Below are positions 32,113-45,117 of a stretch of 64,000 bases of DNA, piece after piece (position 1 is the stretch's first letter; each line of letters opens with the position of its first letter). A program made the translations under genes and the position numbers. This DNA comes from Branchinecta lynchi (Eukaryota > Arthropoda > Branchiopoda > Anostraca > Branchinectidae), in NCBI GenBank assembly GCA_023053575.1, contig JAKZAP010000006.1, positions 15,881,280 through 15,945,279 on the forward strand, given 5' to 3'. Below the pieces are notes generated by a model. That model had not been told where the DNA came from, ran no database searches, and saw only the letters and a program-made list of their open reading frames with translations.

Positions 32113-35060
32113 TTTCGACGGCAATCGATAGCCATTGATGAGCTGATCAAAGTATATGCCATCCATTTTTTGGTACAAAAATTCCTTCATGAGATACACC
32201 AGTTTGAAAATTTCAAAGGGGTTGACAACTTCAGTAGTAAGGTACAGTGAAATCAAAAATAGGCGATATCTGTGATGAGACATGTAGGGGACTTTTAAGC
32301 AACAGTCGACTGTTAGCTAATAATCATGTTCGGCAATGAGGGGTTTGGAGCTTTTTGCTAGTTGGTGTACCAGTTATTTGTTTCAAGTTTTCATCCGTCA
32401 CGATGTCTACGATTGAAAAGGATAAAGTTCAACTGACTGCAAAGTCAATTTCTATATATTTATATATATTATATATGATATTATTTTGTTGTTGTTTTTA
32501 CAACGCTGTAGAATAGCTTTTGATCATTTGATTATTTTTTTAGAACATCCCTTTTTAAAAGCTTCGATAAGTTGACAACTTCAGCATTAACCGACAGCGA
32601 AGAAACAAAACCATGTAGGGGACTTTTAAGCAACAGTCGACTGTTAGCTCATAATCATCTTCGGTAATGAGGGGTTTGCAGCTTTTGCTAGTTGGTGTAC
32701 CTGTTATTTGAAAGCTTTCTATTACCAACTAGATTATATAAGATATTGTTCCAAGTTTTCATCCGTCACGATGTCTACGATTGAAAAGGATAAAGTACAA
32801 CTGACTGCAAAGTTAATTTAGTCCCTTCTTCCTATATTATTTTGTTGTTGTTTTTACAACGCTGAAGAGTACCTTTTGATCATATGATTAATTTTTTTAG
32901 AACATCCCATTTAAAAAGCTTATGCTATAATCATCGTCAGCGATGAGGGGCTTGCAACTTTTGATAGCTGGTATATCCATTATTTGTTTCCGGTGAATTT
33001 GATGTCAGTCACGGGAGACGGACTTGTAAGTAAGAATCGGTTCACGAGGGGCTAGAAATTTTTGAAAATTGGTGCACATTGTATTCGATTTCTGTAAATA
33101 TGACAGTAAGAAAGTTTGTATCGATGGTCTATCGCTATAACCTAGGATTAACTGTTTACGCAACGGGTACAAACGATACGGTAATGTAAAACAATAAGGT
33201 AATTTTGTAATAATTAATAGTGTCATCTATGGTATTTTAATCCTGAAAAGTTACGGATAGCTTTATAATATCAACTAGATTATATAAGATATTGTTCCAA
33301 GTTTTCATCCGTCACGATATCTACGATTGAAAAGGATAAAGTTCAACTTCGACGGCAATCGATAGCCGCTGATGAGCTGATTAAAGTATATGACATCCAT
33401 TTGTTGGTAAAAAAATTCCTTTATGAGATACACCAGTTTGAAAGTTTCAAGGGGTTGACAACTTCAGTAGTAAGGTACACACTGAAACCAAAAATAGGCG
33501 ATACTAGTTGTGAGACATTTAAGGGACTTTTACGCGACAGGCGACTGTTAGCTCATAATCATCTTCGGCAATAAGGGGTTTGCAGCTCTCGCTAGTTGGC
33601 GTACCTGTCATTTGATGAACAATTTGGTTCCCAAATGTAAAACATGCAAGGGACTTGTAAGTAATAATCGGCTGTTATGCTACACAAATCTTCAGCGATG
33701 AGGGGTTTGCAACTTTTGCTAGTCGGTGTACCCATTATTTTTATCCGGTGAACTTGATGTCTATCACGGGAAAGGGACTTGTCAGTAGAATCGGTGCACG
33801 AGGGGCTAGAAATTTGTGCAAATTGTTGCACATTGTATTCGATTTATATAAATCTGACGGTAAGAAAGTTTGTATCGTTGGTCTATCGCTGTAACCTAGG
33901 ATTTACTGTTAACGCAACGGGTACAAACGATACTGTAATGTAAAACAAGGTAGTTTCGTAATAATTAATAGTGTCATCTATGGTATTTTAATCCTAAAAA
34001 GTTACGGATAGCTTTATAATACCAACTAGATTATATAGGATATTATTCCAAGTTTTCATCCGTCACGATGTCTACGATTGAAAAGGATTAAGTTCAACTG
34101 ACTGCAAAGTCAATTTAGTCCCTTTTTCCGATATGCTTTTGTTGTGGTTAGGGCAATCGATAGCCCTTGAAGAGCTGATCAAAATATATGCCATCCATTT
34201 TTTTGAACAAAAATCCTTCATGAGATAAACCAGTTTGAAAGTTTCAAGGGGTTGACAACTTCAGGAGTAAGGTACACACTGAAACCAAAAATAGGCGATA
34301 CCAGTTGTGAGACATGTAAGGGACTTGTAAGCAACAGTCGACTGTTAGCTCATAATCATCTTCGGCAACGAGGAGTTTGCAGCTTTTGCTAGTTGGTATA
34401 CCTGTTATTTGTCTCAGGTGTATTCGATGGTAAGAACAATTTTGTTCCCAATTGTAAGACATGCATGGGACTTGTAAGTAATAATCGGCTTTTATGCTAT
34501 AATCATCTTCAGCGATGAGGGGTTTGCAACTTTTGATAGCTGGTGTATCCATTATTTGTTTCCGGTGAATTTGATGTCAATCACGGGAGATAAATATTCT
34601 TTGAGCCCAAGCTGACTTTGAAACTTTGAATAAAAATAAAAAAAAACTCAAAAGAAACTTTGAATAAAAATCAACGGGAGACGGACTTGTAAGTAAGATC
34701 GGTTCACGAGGGGCTAGAAATTTTTGAAAATTGGTGCACATTGTATTCGATTTCTGTAAATATGACAGTAAGAAAGTTTGTATCGATGGTCTATCGCTAT
34801 AACCTAGGATTAACTGTTTACGCAACGGGTACAAACGATACGGTAATGTAAAACAATAAAGTAGTTTTGTAATAATTAATAGTGTCATCTATGGTATTTT
34901 AATCCTGAAATGTTACGGATAGCTTTCTTCCGATATTGTTTTGTTGTTGGTTTTACAACGCTAAAGAACAGCTTTTGATTATGTGATTATTCTTTTTAGA
35001 ACATACCGTTTTAAAAGCTTCGATAAGTTGACAATTTCAGCATTTAACCGACAGCGAAGA
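32113..35060 (+). repeat. Satellite-like block of shuffled tandem repeats
   Basis: Several modules recur in direct orientation: tttcatccgtcacgatgtct (about 32390, 32757, 33303, 34054), atcgatagcc...gagctgat (about 32125, 33357, 34148), gtcgactgttagctcataat (about 32305, 32635, 33545, 34338) and ggttcacgaggggctagaaa (about 33040, 33797, 34703) with 230 bp of conserved continuation. Order and spacing vary (0.8-1.2 kb), so this is a higher-order array rather than a simple satellite. Repeated open frames reflect the repeats. Confidence 0.75.
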
Positions 35061-35063
35061 AAC

Positions 35064-35148
35064 AAAACCAAAGTGTTGCTCTCGCAACACTTTAGCCGGC
35101 GAAGCCGGACAAAGGTTGCCGCAACACTTCACGTTGCCCGGGCAACGT
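35064..35148. repeat. Cluster of three hairpins
   Basis: In 85 bp: aaagtgttgc-tctc-gcaacacttt, agccggcgaagccgg, and the perfect 18-bp palindrome acgttgcccgggcaacgt (35131-35148). The first is the inverted partner of the hairpin at 31344. This looks like a transposon terminus. Confidence 0.6.
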
Positions 35149-35334
35149 AGGTCTAGTTTCTACTGTTTTTGGCCTTTTGATACTTTATTTCTACTCTTTT
35201 TTGTCTTTTGTTTGGATTACCAAGCAGAAAAGAAGTTTAGATCCAATAATTTTGTCTGCGATACACTGCGGTTTGGAAAACAATCTGGTCTTATATAAAA
35301 TTCTCTCAATTTAACCACGATAGAGGCTGATTTT

Positions 35335-36015
35335 TTATTTTGTTTTGCCTGCGGCGCACATTTTAAAAGTGAGTCTTCACCTTCCGGAATCTGGGTTCCC
35401 AGATTTTTCGAGATTTTTTTTGAATTTCTTCTGCGATATTTAAAAATTCCGGAAATCCGGAAGTTCAAAAGCCCCTTTTTTCCGGATTATTTTGATATAA
35501 GGTTGGACCGGTTCATATTCTAGATGCAATTTACAGAAGACGTCAAAGAATAATCTGGAAGCCCAGATCCCGGAAGTTCCGGGAGGTGAAGACCGGACTT
35601 AACAGAATAACAAATTTAAGCCGAAAACAGGCTGATTGTCAGCACACAGTTGTGTTATCTACCAAAACCTTCGTATTTAGCAGAAAACAGGGTAAAATTT
35701 TGCCTGCAGCGCACATTTTTAACACAAGCTGGTTTTGTGCCAAATATCTATAGCCTAATTGTAAACAGTCAGATTTTCGAAGTTCTTGCCTGTTGTGCAC
35801 AATTTGCACAGAAGTCTCAGTATTTCAGCAGAAAGTAGGATTTTTCTTCTTCAGAATTTTGCCTGCGGCGCATAGTTTTAACACAATCTGGCTTGACAAA
35901 AATATCTGTAATTTTCTGTGAAAACAGGATGATTATCAAAAATTGTCCATGCGACGCACAGTTTCAACAAAATATGGTTTTATATTACAAATTCCGTATT
36001 TTAGAAGAAAAAAAA
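35335..36015 (+). repeat. Diverged tandem array (about 75-bp units)
   Basis: Recurring phrases gcctgcggcgcaca (35347, 35702, 35859 and variants), aacacaatctgg and tttagcagaaaacagg mark imperfect units between 35335 and 36015. Lies just upstream of MTAP; 36016-36318 holds no recognised feature before the MTAP start. Confidence 0.55.
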
Positions 36016-36318
36016 ATATTTTCTTTACTTTCTAAGTTATTCCTGAAGGGAAAGGTTGAATATAAATGGGCTCATTAAGCGTCGACGTGTGAAATAACGG
36101 GCCTGTTGATTGTAATACTCCTGAATTAAGCCCGCCTTTTGACATAACACTTTTTTTTATTATCGTAATCTACTTTTATCTACTTTATTTTGAAGAGGCT
36201 GCTACTTTTTTTTAGAGAGGGTCGAGTGGAAGCACTGCGTGCGGTGCGGCGCTGATTTTAAATATTCATTACAGCGTGGTTGTCTGTAAGGTGGAATTTC
36301 TTCGTTCTGTACGTTAAA

Positions 36319-36330
36319 ATGACTGTCAAG
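36319..36330 (+). CDS. MTAP: MTAP exon 1 (ATG ACT GTC AAG)
   Basis: A four-codon coding start, M-T-V-K, followed by the donor GTAACG. In vertebrate MTAP the first coding exon likewise ends ...AVK just before IGIIGG, so phase and residue agree. A at -3 (aaaATG) is a good start context. No other candidate start was found in the exon 2 reading frame upstream of its acceptor that preserves this conserved junction. Confidence 0.8.
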
Positions 36331-39300
36331 GTAACGTAGTACGAATATACATCTCCATGGCTCGCTCCCTTGATGTTCTATTCCCCGGAATGTTAGAAAC
36401 CCTTAACCTCATGTTCTATTTACACACGGTTGGTGAAACCAGGTGAAACTTTCAGTTTTGTGTCAGATACAGTCTTTCAAATTTGAGCCCTTGCTTTGAT
36501 CTCAAATTGGAATTCCCACAAAATACCTACTGCATCAGGAACAGTCATACACAAATCCTCAATTTTTGTGCATGGTGCCCCAAGGTACCGGCATGTTGCC
36601 CATACGTTGGGGCACCATGCCCTCCAGGTACGGACTATTTTTCAGATTTCCGCTTCTCAAGAGATTTTCAGAGACTCCACACCAGCTCCCACACCCACTC
36701 ACAGCCCTGCACTCTCCATCAGCCGTGTGTCTGAGCAGTGCTAGGTTGACAATGGGGCGATGAGCGCTGGTTGACAGTGGTAATAATGTAATTAATGACA
36801 GGGAAGTTAAGCCTGTAGAAAAATGATTTTAAATATTCCTTCAGCCCAAGCTCACTGCAAATCATGTTTGATACTGCAAAATCTAAACATCAGCTATATT
36901 TTAATAGAGCTATATTTCGGTCCTTCTTGGCAAGGGTCCTCTTCAGGCTCAAAGCCTGCTTGGTTCTTGCCAAACACAAGAACCAGCTGAAAAACAAAAA
37001 TGATGTCAAGGGTGCCTTTAGGATATAGTGGAGGTTGCTGCGGCCGTCCTAAAGTAAGAACTGAGTTATCCAGGCTATGTTCCTACCAGGTAATCAACTC
37101 ATCCATAGCAGGCTAAGCTTACCTGGAGGTTTTTTGTTTTGTTTTATATGTGGGACAGAAATGGTTTTAATGTTTATTTAATCATACAGATCGGCATTAT
37201 TGGTGGATCTGGCTTGTATTCATTGGACTGTATAGAATCTCCACAGGAAATTGCTGTTGACACCCCGTATGGAAAGCCATCAGGTCTGATCACTGTAGGA
37301 AAAATCAACGGAATTGACTGTGCTCTTCTTGCAAGGTAGGCTACTTTCTGTTTGTAGTGACCTTAGCTGTTTCAGTTGAAGTCACTTACATACCACCATT
37401 TAGAATATATAAAAACCTCCAGGCCAGTCATACACAAATCCTCAATTTTTAGGCATGGTACCCTGTGAAATTTGGTTAAACCGACACTGGCTACATACCT
37501 AAATAGGGTCTTCTTCCTGTCCTAGATCAAAAGATAGCTGATTTCACTGTCTATCCAACTTCATTTTCCAATTTCCAAAATGTTAGAGCACGTCCAAGAT
37601 ACAGAGAGTTTTGTTGAGGCCACTTTTTTCCCAGTGGGTTTACTCTATTCTTTTCCAGGTAGTTGCCAGTAGGTTACTCAATCCTTTTCCATGTTGTCGA
37701 AAAGTCAAAAGTCAGAGTAAAGAAAAGTAAAAAAAAAACTCAAAATAAATACAATAACAGGCAAACAATCTAAAGGAAATATTTGCTCCAGTGAACAGAT
37801 TGAAAAGCTTGCCTCATCCATGCTACCTAGCAGCAATTTTCTGAAAAAGGATAGGATAAACCCACTAGAAGAGAAGTGGCCTCCAAAACTCTATGTATCT
37901 TGGAAGTGCTCTAACATTTTTTAAATTGGAAAATGACGTTGGATAGCAAGTACAATCAGGTATCTTTTGATCTAGGACAGAAAGAAGACCCTGTTTAGGT
38001 ATGTAACCAGTCTCAGTTAAACCAAATTTCACAGGCGTACCATGCCCATGCTCCAGGGCATGGTGCCCCAACGTCTGGGCATGCCCCGCCCAAAAATTGA
38101 GGATTTATGCATGACTGCTCCAGGCAATGTTTTCGGGATCCCAAAACGTAAGTGGAGGGATACCTATGACACCGTAAAAGTTGTCCGTCTGTCTGTCTGT
38201 TTGCACGATAACTCTCAAGCGAATGAGATATTTTGATGAAACTTGGTGTGAGGACTCTTTGGGTCAAGGGTAAGGTCAAGTTCGCAGATGGGCTCTGTGG
38301 CCCTACATTTAGGGGTGGGGAGGTGGTTCAAATAAGGGGCAACCGAAATATTTTTAAACAGCTAATGTGATAGTCGGTTATTGGGTAAGAAGACATGCAG
38401 AACACAGCAAATTTTTTTCTCGCCCGACAAGTAGTTCGCCCGAAATCTGGCATGAACCGGGAAGTTGGTTAAAAGTAAAAGTTTCATTTGAAATGAAAAA
38501 GAAGTGAAGTTAAATGTTTGATTTAGGGGTAAGAAGACATGCTGAACACGATACTGAAAACCATTATCTTTCTGGACGAATAGTTTGTCCGGAATCTGGC
38601 AAAAAACGGAAAGTTGGTTAGAAGTAAAAGTTTTGAAGTTGATTAAATAATCGATTTATGGGTAATTAGACATGCTGAACACTTATGCGAAAAGCATTTT
38701 CTACCCTGACAACTAGTTCGCCGGGAATCCGGCCAAAACCGGAAATTTGGCAGAAGTGAAGCAGGAAGTTTTAGTCAGTATCGTCAAAATAGATATGACT
38801 TATAGAGGTATATCTGAACTTGGTTTCCTCAGATGATTAACGGGGCCAAGACCGGATCTGGCGAAGACAAGACCCAATTGTCTGGATCAAATATTAGGTT
38901 TTTGGGATGCCATCGAAACCTTAGGTCTTGCTTTTTCAGGCATGGAAGAAAACATAGTGTCATGCCCAGCAATGTCAACTACAGAGCTAACATATGGGCA
39001 CTGAAAGACCTCGGCTGCACCCATATTATCGCCTCCACCGCATGTGGCTCTTTGCGGGAGGAGATCGTCCCCGGACAGCTGGTCATTCTTAGTCAGTTTA
39101 TTGACAGGTACGGTTTTTGTCTTTATTTCTGGACATGCGCGTGCGTGAATTTCGACTCCATATGTTTACTCGACACAAAGTTGTAATCTAGCCATAGCTG
39201 CGTTCGTTGCACTGCGGGCTGTCTCCGGTGTTTTGTCACCAGTGTCCGGTTTTTCTCTTGTAACGCGTTTTTTTGGTTCACCGCTGAGTTGATGAAAACT

Positions 39301-42300
39301 TGATAACTCCTCGGTAAAGCCAGGCTCCCGAGCAGGTTTAGTCACCGGTAGATGCAAAAGCGGCTTATAAGAAAAACCGGAGACCACCGGTGAGAATTCT
39401 CGTGACAAAGAAGGCAGCTCATGTCAGAGCACCGGTCAACTTATGGGTTTTCAACAGTAACACAGTAGAGGTATGCTGCTTCGGACGTTGTTTACATTCC
39501 GAAAGTGCTTTTCTCATCCCGATAGGTTGTTTCGGGTTATATTCTAAACAGACCAACCAAAAAGTGCTCCTGCTGGAGAAACGCACCTCTACTGTATAAC
39601 ATAGAGATCACTCTTTGTGCTCATGATTAGTTGTGTTTTTGCAGATACCATGATATCTGATACCACGGTCTTAAGTCGTCTTTGCAGTTATCGTGGTACT
39701 TGTCAATTATCGTGGTATCTGATATTCAGTTACTACGGTCCGACCGTGGTAACTGGTCGTGGTATCTGAAAAGTCATCTCACTTTCATCAAACTTTGTCA
39801 GATTGGTGAGAAAGAAGTTTAGCACTTAGTGATGTAACTGGATATCTGTCGTTCTTGTGGGATGACGTAGAAAAGTGCAATTTCGGCAATAGTCGTGTTT
39901 TGCAGGACAACCGTGTATTAGATACCACGGTAACTGCAAAAACGACTAATTGCAGATTCAGTTACCGTGGTAACAGATACCATGGTATCCGCAAAAACGC
40001 AACTATAGTGATATTAAAGGTTAACTTCAGACATCGAGGTTGTTATACCGATATGAACCGAGATGGAGGTATTGTAACTATTATAACTTTTTCGAACAGA
40101 ATATTTTTGTAGGTAGGTCTTACCCTTCTTTTGTTGTACTTTTTCGCCAGTGGAGGTAGGGAATTTTTATTTTAGTAAAGTAGCAACTAAAGCCGACTGA
40201 AGACCTAATAAAATGACTACTGTTGGGACCCAAGCACTTCAGTTTCTGCCAATGTTGTCCTTTACTTTTTTGGCGATTCAGACGCCATCTAGCGGTCATT
40301 AAAGGTAAAGAAGGTAAAGGTATCAGCACTAGCCTTGACAGGCCATTAAAACCTACTACAGATCTACTAAAGTGACTCTAGGGGTCGCGGAAGTAAAAAG
40401 TAAACAATAACAAACCAACCGTGAAGGCTTCTGAGGTAATTCCAGAACAAAGACAGTGATTATTGCTGAATTTATTGCCTTTGGAAAGCAAGGGATAGTA
40501 GGATGTTGTTTCAGTTGACAAGCGGTATTTTCAGTGGAAATCTTATTGTATCAAAGTACAACCCAGGGCAAAGGCTGGTTGGCTATGAGAGTAAGATGTT
40601 CTGTAATTTTTTCAGTGCTAAATAACTAGCGTTTGGAAAGCGAGGGTAGTAGGATGTTGTCTCAGTTGACAAGCTGTATTTTGAGTGGTAATCTATGTGG
40701 ACTATGACAAGCTAGGAGCTTGTCCTAGGGCACAGACTGCTTTTCTAAGAGAGTAAAATTTTCTTTATTCTATTTCTTATTTTATTTTTTGTATAATTTT
40801 TTAATTATTTTTTGTGTGAAAAGTCAGCTTCTATTTTTCAGTATTTGAGCAAAGTGCTCGATGAACTTCTGCGGAGGCTATTACGGCTTCGTATCAGCCT
40901 CTCTGGAGGATGATACGATGTCGTAACATCCTCCACAAAAGATTGTCATAAAATAACTTCTTGTGGGACATAGGAAGATATGCGTTGCATATCTGTTCGA
41001 GAAAAGTTATAACTGCATATCAGTTTTTATGGCACTTGAGCTTACTCAAGTGCCATATAGCGATTGTAATTTCTGTCGGTCAGTCGGTCTGTCGGTCCCG
41101 GTTTTGCTAGTTCGGGCACTTCCAGATAAGCTAGGACGATGAAACTTGGCAGGCATATCAGGAACTGGACCAGATTAAATTAGAAATTGTCACTTCCTCG
41201 ATCCGACCATCTGGAGGGGAGTGGAGGGAGGGGGAATCCGGAAAAAATAGGAAAAATTAGATATTTTTAGCTTACGAACGGGTGATCGGATCTTAATGAA
41301 ACTTGATATATGGAAGGACTTTGTGTCTCAGACCCTCCATTTTAAATCCAGACCGGATCCGGTGACACTGGGGGGAGTTGGAGGGGAAACCTGAAATCTT
41401 GGAAAACCCTTCGAGTGGAGGGATCCGGATGAAACTTGGTGGAAAGTACAAGCAAAAGTCCTAGATACGTGACTGATATAGCCGGAACGGATCCGCTCAC
41501 TTTGGGGGAGTTGGGGGGGGGGGAGAAGTCCGAATTTGTAGTGATCCCGCGAGTTACGTGCTTCCTGATGTGCTGGGACGATGGAAATTGACAGGCATGT
41601 CTGGGACCTGACCAGATTAAATAGGAAATCGTCAATTCCCCGATTCGACCATCTGGGGGGGGGGGAGGGGAGGGAGGGTGAAGCCGAAATTTGAGGTATT
41701 TTTAGCTCGCGAACGGGTGATCGGATCTTGATGAAAATTGATATTTAGGATGACCTCATGTCTCAGACATCTCACTTTAAATCCGGGCCGGATCCGATGA
41801 CACTGGGGGGAGTTGGAGGAGGGAACCGGATATTTTGAAAAACGCTTAAAGTGGAGGGATCGGGATGAAACTTGGTGGGAAAAACAAGCACAGGTCCTAG
41901 ACACGTCATTGACATAACCGGACCGGATCAGGGCACTGTGGGGGAGTTGGGGTGGGGGTCCGGATTTCTAGCGGTCCCGCGAGTTCGGCATACTTCCTGA
42001 TGTCCTAGGGCGATGAAACTTGGCAGGTATGTCAGGGATCCGAACAGATTGACTTGAGAACAGCCGTTTCCCCGACCCGACCATCGTGGGGGGAGTGGGT
42101 GGATGGGGAGTCTGGAATCTAGTGGCGTGCATAACTTTTGAATGGGGGATCGGATTTGAATGAAACTTGTCTGGTGAGCTATCGCCTCGGACGATCAGTG
42201 TCAGGTCCGGGTCGGGTCCGATACCTGTGGGGATGGGGGGGGGGAAACTCAAGAAACTCTAAAAGCAGAGGGATTGGGACGAAACTTAATGGATGGAACA

Positions 42301-45075
42301 AGCATTGGGCCTAGATGAAATTGACGGAGCCAGATGGTTTCGGGGTTCTGTGGGGGGAGTTGGAGGGGGTTTCCTGGAATTCCGGTAGTCGTGAGTTAGA
42401 ATAGTTCCAGATGTAAAACGACAACGAAACTTTGCAGGCATATTAGTAACCCGAATCATCTTGACTTACGAACCTGACAGAACATACCCCCGGAAACTTC
42501 CGTTCCTAGATCCGAGCATTTTTGGGGAGCAAGAGAAGAGAAATATGGAAATTGACTTCTATAAATTGCGAACGAGTGGTCTGATTCGAGTGAAACTTCA
42601 TGGGTGATAACGAATCGATGGCCTCGACACGTAAAACATGCGTTCGAACCATATGCGACCACGATTAGGGGAATTGGGGGTGGGGGGACTTTTGACATGC
42701 ACAAAAACCAAACGGATGGACCGAATGAGATGCAAACTCGACAGTGCCGAGTTTATGCGGCCTAGATTTGTTATTTGGCGTCCGGGCCGGATTCGGCCAA
42801 GGTAGGTGGAGATAGAGTGAGTACGGGAAATCGTGTAGCACGTCTAGGGATCAAACAAATGGATTTATTGGGATGAAAGTTTGAACAGTCATGTGCATCT
42901 GCTACAGACAATCGAGACGATGCCGGAACTGCTCAGAAATGAGTAAAAATAAATATCCTATTTCTATTTCCGAACCGCATTTTTGGATGGCGGGTGTATT
43001 TTGTGACGTTCTCATCTACTTTCTTGTTCAGCCTACTCGTACAAGTGCCATATGAGCTCGTAGCTCTTGTTCTTTAGGGATGACTTCGAAAAGTGCAGTT
43101 TCGGTAATTGTCGTTTTTGCAGAGCAACCGTGGTATCAGATACCACGGTAACTGCAAAAGATAATTACAGATTTAGTTACCGTGGTAACAGATACCATGG
43201 TATCTGCAAAAACGCAACTATTATTCTTAAGTTAGGTACGCTCCGTTTGGACCCCCGGCGAGGTGAAAGCAGTGCAGTGCCGTACAGTACACTCGACAAG
43301 GGGCTAGGCATGACTTGAGTGTTTGGTGGGGGTGTAAGAACTGGCTCGTTTAAACATACTTCGCTGAAGGTTATTGAGCACTGGTTGGGATTTGCCTGGT
43401 TTGTCGCACAGGCTAAGTCGCCAGTATTCCTACGGGGTTATCACTTCCTGCCCTAGCATTATTCAACCTAGCAGGCCAGCTATGGGTTTTCTGTCCAAAC
43501 ATCATAATCCAGCTGATATCATTGCAGAAAGCTACTCGATCTGATAGACATAGTGAGCCCAAAATGCAATTACAACAAAAGGAATGTTACACTTTCGCGA
43601 TTCCGTTTGAATGGCATATGGTAACTGGTGCTACGAATCAAGACTCTTTTACTAACCTTTCACGTGACCGTGACACTGTGACTGTAAACTGATTAATACT
43701 TTTTTAAGCCTAGCTCACACAGACTGAGTGTACGAGCTAAAACGCTACATATTGTGCCGAAAGCTGTCTGCATTTGGAACTCGACCGTAAAATTTCCGTT
43801 TAAATATTCAAAGTTTGTTGCAGCTGTGAAGAAACGTGACTTAGTTGACTTTTTTGCCTTTTTATGACATTTTTGCCAGACGGCCAGGGTCGAGTGATCC
43901 CGGATTGGTATTTGTACTATGGTTTTCAGCACTATCATCAGTTTCATACAGAAAAGTGAGATTTACTCAACTTAAAGGACCTGCCTTACATATAATACTA
44001 ATGCAACCTACTTCCAAAATCACGCCATATATTTCTAAACCCTGAGACCCCAATTTCGTACGGTACATTCTAACCCGTCTAACAAAACCACGCTGATTTT
44101 CTCACTTGCCATGTTTTGCTACCTTCGATGTGTATCACGCTGCCTACGGTTGTCTGCCAGGAGTTTTACCACCAGAAAAACCGGTTATGTAAGTTGTTTC
44201 CCTGTTTTCGCTACAAGTCAGCGGGTCTCGGAAAAGGCTTGAAACAGCCAAAACCGTGGGATATTTGTCGAAAGCACAGCATAGTTTTAAATAATATTAA
44301 AATATTTTAAAATACTGTAAGTTGAAGAGTAAATAGTGCGAGGGGTCCTTTAATAATGAAAGTGCAGAAAATCCGGCCAGGAATAAACTTTCAAGCCAAG
44401 AACTTTCCTAAGAAGGATAACTCGTTTGTCTAGCAGGCCTCTTCTTTAGGACCACGAAAAGAGACCAAACGTTCTACGATGGAGCCCTTACATCCCCGGC
44501 TGGTGTCTGTCACATTCAGATGGAGGAGCCGTTTTGCAAGCGAACTCGAGAGATTTTGCGGCAAACAGCGGAGTCCCTAGGAATCAAGGCGCACTCTGGA
44601 GGTACTTGCGTTTCGATTGAAGGCCCCCGATTTTCTTCCAAAGCCGAGAGCCATATGTACAGAGCCTGGGGTGCGGATGTGGTGAATATGACAACAGTGC
44701 CAGAAGTAAGTTATGCCTTCAAAAATCAGGACTGTCTATTTTTCCGTGACACGGCCTACGCCTGGCAAATGGTGAGGGGTTTAAAGTACGAATTGGCACC
44801 TTACATGTTGCATATGTAATCACTTGAATGTGGAAATTAATATAACGTAAGAAAAAAGTTTTTTTTTATTTGCGGTATAATAGCTGCAATCTTTCACTGT
44901 GTATAATCGAACGAGACTCGAGACCGGCAGAGAGTGCAGTGGCGCTCATTTGATAATCAGATAACGTTTCGATTGACCCCATCACGACCCTGCCTGTTGC
45001 TACTATACCTGAAATGAAGCGCGGTCGCACTCTTTGCTGGTCCCGAGTCGCGCTGTACGCAAAATCTCGCGTTGT

Positions 45076-45117
<42 letters not shown>

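Noticed and set aside
32113..35060. CRISPR-like or gene-family interpretation of the repeated modules
   Set aside because: Unit lengths and spacers are irregular and the DNA is eukaryotic; repeated open frames copy the repeat.
36483..36763. Three overlapping ORFs near MTAP exon 1 as a separate small gene
   Set aside because: The sequence is a terminus of foldback I plus unrelated intron DNA.
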